Assembly (NCBI GenBank): GCA_021292165.1 | Contig: CM037877.1 | Location: forward strand, 299,290,726 to 299,354,725 | Length of the DNA: 64,000 nt | Origin: Shinisaurus crocodilurus | Lineage: Eukaryota; Chordata; Lepidosauria; Squamata; Shinisauridae | Direction: 5' to 3' | Shown here: piece after piece, positions 60,895 to 64,000 of the stretch | Layout of the letters: every line of letters begins with the position of its first letter | Numbering within the stretch: position 1 is the first letter of the stretch | The notes under the pieces: generated by a model | The model's database searches: none | What the model was told of the DNA's origin: nothing | Seen by the model: the letters and a program-made list of their open reading frames with translations, nothing else | Made by a program: the position numbers and the translations under genes

Positions 60895-61800
60895 AGGGGG
60901 GGGCTGCCCTTCGTCCTCCGGCGGCCTTTGGGCAAGGAGTCTGGCGGAAGGCATGCCTGCGGCCGGCTGACGTTCTCCAGCTTCCTCTCAACTTACTCAT
61001 CTGTTCTGTTCTAAATGGACCCAGAGACACGAAGCCACCAATAGGTGGCTGTTGATACTATTCTAAACTGACCTGTGGATTCTGACTTCTGACATGCTCA
61101 GATGCACCCTGCGCTACCACAGACTGGTGCTTCCCTGCTCCCCATATTGTGTTTTCTCCCAGGTGCCCTTTCTCAGGGGGCTCCCGGATCGTCCCTCCTT
61201 TCCTCCAGCTGCCTCTGCCCTGCCTCTGGGCCGTCTTCCCCCAGAGCTAAATCGCCTTCAACGCCTGGCCTGCCCCTCTGTCACCCCAGCATCCTTTCTT
61301 CCTGCCAGTGGTCCAGTCTCTGTCCCTTGGCCCGGTGTGAGGTTTTTCTCCCAGCCTTTCACTTCCCTCACAGAAGCTGCAGTGTTGGCTCACAATCTGC
61401 TGGCGAAAGACAGTTTTTGGCCCCTTGTGTACAAGATCCGACTGTGAAGTTCTGACCTGATTCGTGTATAATTCCTGGCTAGGTCACTGTATTTTGATTT
61501 AAAACTGGGACCAGACAGGACATCTTTGTTACCTGAAAATTTTAGGCTTGTCCATAGATCAAGAACCTTTTGCCCATATCTCAGAATATCTATATACTGC
61601 ATTTATAACTGCTGCGACCCATGGAAATTCTGTGACCCAGAAAATTCAACACTGTGTGCTCGGAATCAAAATAAATGATGCAACCTTTCTTTTGCCCCCC
61701 GATTCTGCGTTTGCAAGCTGGCTGGAGAAATGGGTGGCTCTCTGAGCACGTACAGAATTCCAGAAGCTTCTCAGCAAATAAAGATCAGGAATAGAATAGG
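60895..61800 (+). other. ASGR-like 3' UTR
   Basis: Non-repetitive sequence after the stop. Polyadenylation signals AATAAA at 61670-61675 and 61777-61782 are both plausible. Confidence 0.7.
61777..61782 (+). terminator. Probable polyadenylation signal of ASGR-like gene
   Basis: AATAAA inside agcaaataaagatcagg, about 880 bases after the stop; an alternative AATAAA is at 61670-61675. Confidence 0.55.
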
Positions 61801-61974
61801 ACATGCAGTTACGCAACAGGGTGTGCCCCTTCCCGGACGGACTGGGCCCTGGCAGCCTTTTCAGAGTTGAGCCTTTGGGCTGATGTTGCTAATCAGAACC
61901 ATGGAAAAAAATTGGCAACTCATAATCTACACTCACTAATTGATCCAGAGTAAAAATCAACCTGTCTGCCCAAG

Positions 61975-62142
61975 TCTGTGGCTTACGCTGGCTCAGCTTG
62001 TCTGAACGTGGAAAGCTAAGCAGGGTCAGGCCTGGTTATTACTTGGACGGGAGACCCCTCCTCTAGTTTCCTGCATTGAGCAGGGGGTTGGACTCGATAG
62101 CCTGTAGGCTCCTTCCAACTCTATGATCTATGAAATCTATGA
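61975..62142 (+). repeat. 5S-rRNA-derived SINE with CR1-like tail
   Basis: Head tgtggcttacgctggctcag, gtggaaagctaagcagggtc, cttggacgggagacc; tail gggttggactcgatagcctg. Confidence 0.9.
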
Positions 62143-63078
62143 AATGATCAGTGTCTTTCGCACCCACCCACCCACCCTCCACCCTGGCTAACTCCTCATT
62201 TTAGGAGGACCCTGATGAGTGATCTGGCATTTGCTCAGCCTGTGTAACTAGCTGGCAAAAAAAGCCTCTGGAAACTTCTCCACCCTTGTCAGGTGTTCGA
62301 TGAGCTGTCAGAATTCTTGGCAGAGACAGAGAAGAGATTTGAGAAACGTTTCCCAAAGCACGCTCGCACGGGGGCTCGGATTGCTGATTGTATTCCCTTA
62401 ATTTGAGCCAGCACTTAGCCCCGGAACATATTTTTCAATGCTGTGCTTTAAAGTATTTACCAGGATAGTGAAGAGAGAGGCAGGGTGCAGACAGTGTTTA
62501 TAGCTCCAATCGCGCTGCCATGGACCCATGGCCTTAAGGTTCAGATCCTAAGCCTCAGAAATAAACAGGACTGAATCACTCAGCAGCCCTGCGTGGAAAA
62601 GCGCTTCTCTCTGATCAGCTGCTGATCAGAGATAAGAGCTTTGTCCCAGCCCTGGGAGAGTGGGTGGAGCCTGGGGAAGAAGCTGGTGGGATGGATGGGG
62701 AGCCCCCCCCCCCCCCGAAGGCCGGAGCTTCCCTATCCCTGGCTTAGGGGAAGGCTCTCTCAACTTCAAACCCACATCTGCAATATGGGTTTAATAATAC
62801 TGATCCACAGAAGAATGTAAGAGTCCGACTGGATCAGACCAAAGGCCCATCTAGTGCAGTATTTCTGTTCACATTGTGGTTAACCAGCTGTCTCCCTGAA
62901 GGCAATAGCCTTCCTTTCCCAGTTTGCCTCCCCAGCTACTGGTTTTCCGAGGAAGGACGCCTCTGATCCTGGCAAATTAGGGGCTACAAAATCAGGGCTG
63001 TTCCCATTAAATAGTGTGCGATAGTTAGTTGTTCACAGAGGACTAGTGGCTTGAGGGGCCCTGGGATCTCAGACTGGC

Positions 63079-63205
63079 AGCCTTCTGCAACCTGGTGCCC
63101 TCCAGATGTGTTGGACTACAGCTCCCATAAGTTGTAGCTAGCTGGGGGCTTATGAGAGTTGTAATGCAACACATCTGGAGGACACCAGGTTTGCAAATCA
63201 GGAAA
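63079..63205. repeat. Palindromic MITE, family B
   Basis: Arms cctggtgccctccagatgtg and the inverse cacatctggaggacaccagg around gttgtagctagctgggggct. Confidence 0.8.
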
Positions 63206-64000
63206 TACAATTGGGATCCAGGGATCGAAATCTTAAAACAACGCCGTGCTTCTTGCAAACTCCTGCACGGCCAATTCAGAAAACAATAACTTGCGTTGCA
63301 ATAAGATGGAATTCCCCCAAATTAAGCCCAGATTGTAAGAAGTGTCAGAAAAGTTTGCAGGGAGTCACTGGGGTGTGAGTTCAAGTCTGCCTACGTGTCG
63401 CAGGAAACGTACCTGTGATTAGGCAGGATCTCGTTCCCGTGTTTTGCTGCCCGCACGGGGCTGTTTTTTCACCACGGATCCAGTTTGTTTTGTTTCCTAC
63501 CTGGGAAACGGGGCTGGGTAGATGCAGTGACTAATTATACCTCATGAGTTTAATTATGACTACAACACAAGAGTGGAAAGCTGGTTTGGGAGGAGGCAGT
63601 GGAACAGAATGAGGCACCTTTTGCAATTTTGCCAGCCCCCGGTTTTGACGGTGTTTGCAGAAAAGCACACGTAGAAGGAGGTGGACGGCACGGCGTCTGG
63701 GCTATGAAAATACAGCAGGCCGGTTGCGCAATCAGCGAGTGGCCATCGCTCGGGCAGAGCAGCTGTTGGGCCAGCAGAAGGTCCCAGCCTCAACTCATGG
63801 CCTCTCTCTCCAGTTTGAAAGAACCACCACCAGGATCAGGCGATGATGAGGACGGCGGTGCCGCTCAGGCTCGACCTGGGAGCCAAAGTCCAGGGCGCTG
63901 CAGCCCAGGGGGCGGGGAGCCAAAACGACCACACCGAGAGGTGACCAGGGCATCCGGGCAGCAGAAGCAAACTCCTATTTTGTTTCCGTAGTCACGGTGG

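Larger units (their letters stand above)
61801..64000. other. Intergenic region with scattered repeats, no gene recognised
   Basis: Holds a 5S SINE (61975-62142), a short palindrome tctctgatcagctgctgatc (62608), an old CR1/L3-like repeat (62818-62960) and a family B MITE (63079-63205). The frames near 63600-63990 are low-complexity and lack start-context or domain support. Confidence 0.55.

Noticed and set aside
63599..63991. 130-codon frame near the window end as a new gene
   Set aside because: No domain, no convincing splice structure, acidic/low-complexity composition. A ctctccag acceptor-like site at 63813 alone is not enough.

Overview
This is a vertebrate nuclear window, most likely from a squamate reptile. 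It has two intron-rich host loci on the + strand, and most of the rest is transposable elements. The lizard/snake guess rests on recent CR1 and L2 LINEs, tRNA-derived and 5S-rRNA-derived SINEs with reptile-like consensus, a DIRS element, an RTE-like LINE and many palindromic hAT MITEs; the species cannot be read from the sequence.

Region 1 (1-19.8 kb) holds the last 13 coding exons of DLG4 (PSD-95): the PDZ2-PDZ3 linker, PDZ3, SH3 and the guanylate-kinase-like domain, 461 codons to the stop at 17123, then a long AT/GA-rich 3' UTR. All exon phases join and all introns are GT-AG. The introns carry an antisense CR1 LINE with an uninterrupted 830-codon frame and several MITEs.

Region 2 (19.8-39.5 kb) is repeat-rich intergenic DNA. 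It contains a DIRS retroelement fragment, an LTR-like block, mariner-like elements and the decayed remains of a second asialoglycoprotein-receptor-like gene: a TATA promoter/leader at 27.76 kb, a neck exon at 29.7 kb and two lectin-domain exons at 32.6 and 32.9 kb.

Region 3 (39.6-61.8 kb) is an apparently intact ASGR-like (hepatic Gal/GalNAc C-type lectin) gene: a TATA promoter and leader exon at 39.6 kb, then eight coding exons giving 287 residues. The order DLG4 - ASGR-like - ASGR-like on one strand matches the mammalian DLG4-ASGR1-ASGR2 arrangement, so the relic lies where one mammalian paralogue would be. The lectin domain keeps the QPD/WND galactose-binding signature but has two extra cysteines beside those motifs.

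Region 4 (61.8-64 kb) is intergenic repeats.

The most unusual structures are a 731-bp composite hAT unit with a perfect 8-bp target duplication that carries a DIRS fragment and other elements; an RTE-like LINE flanked by a 95-bp direct repeat; and a 5S-rRNA-derived SINE with a CR1-like tail found nested with other repeats. I found no CRISPR array, operon, rRNA gene or functional tRNA gene.
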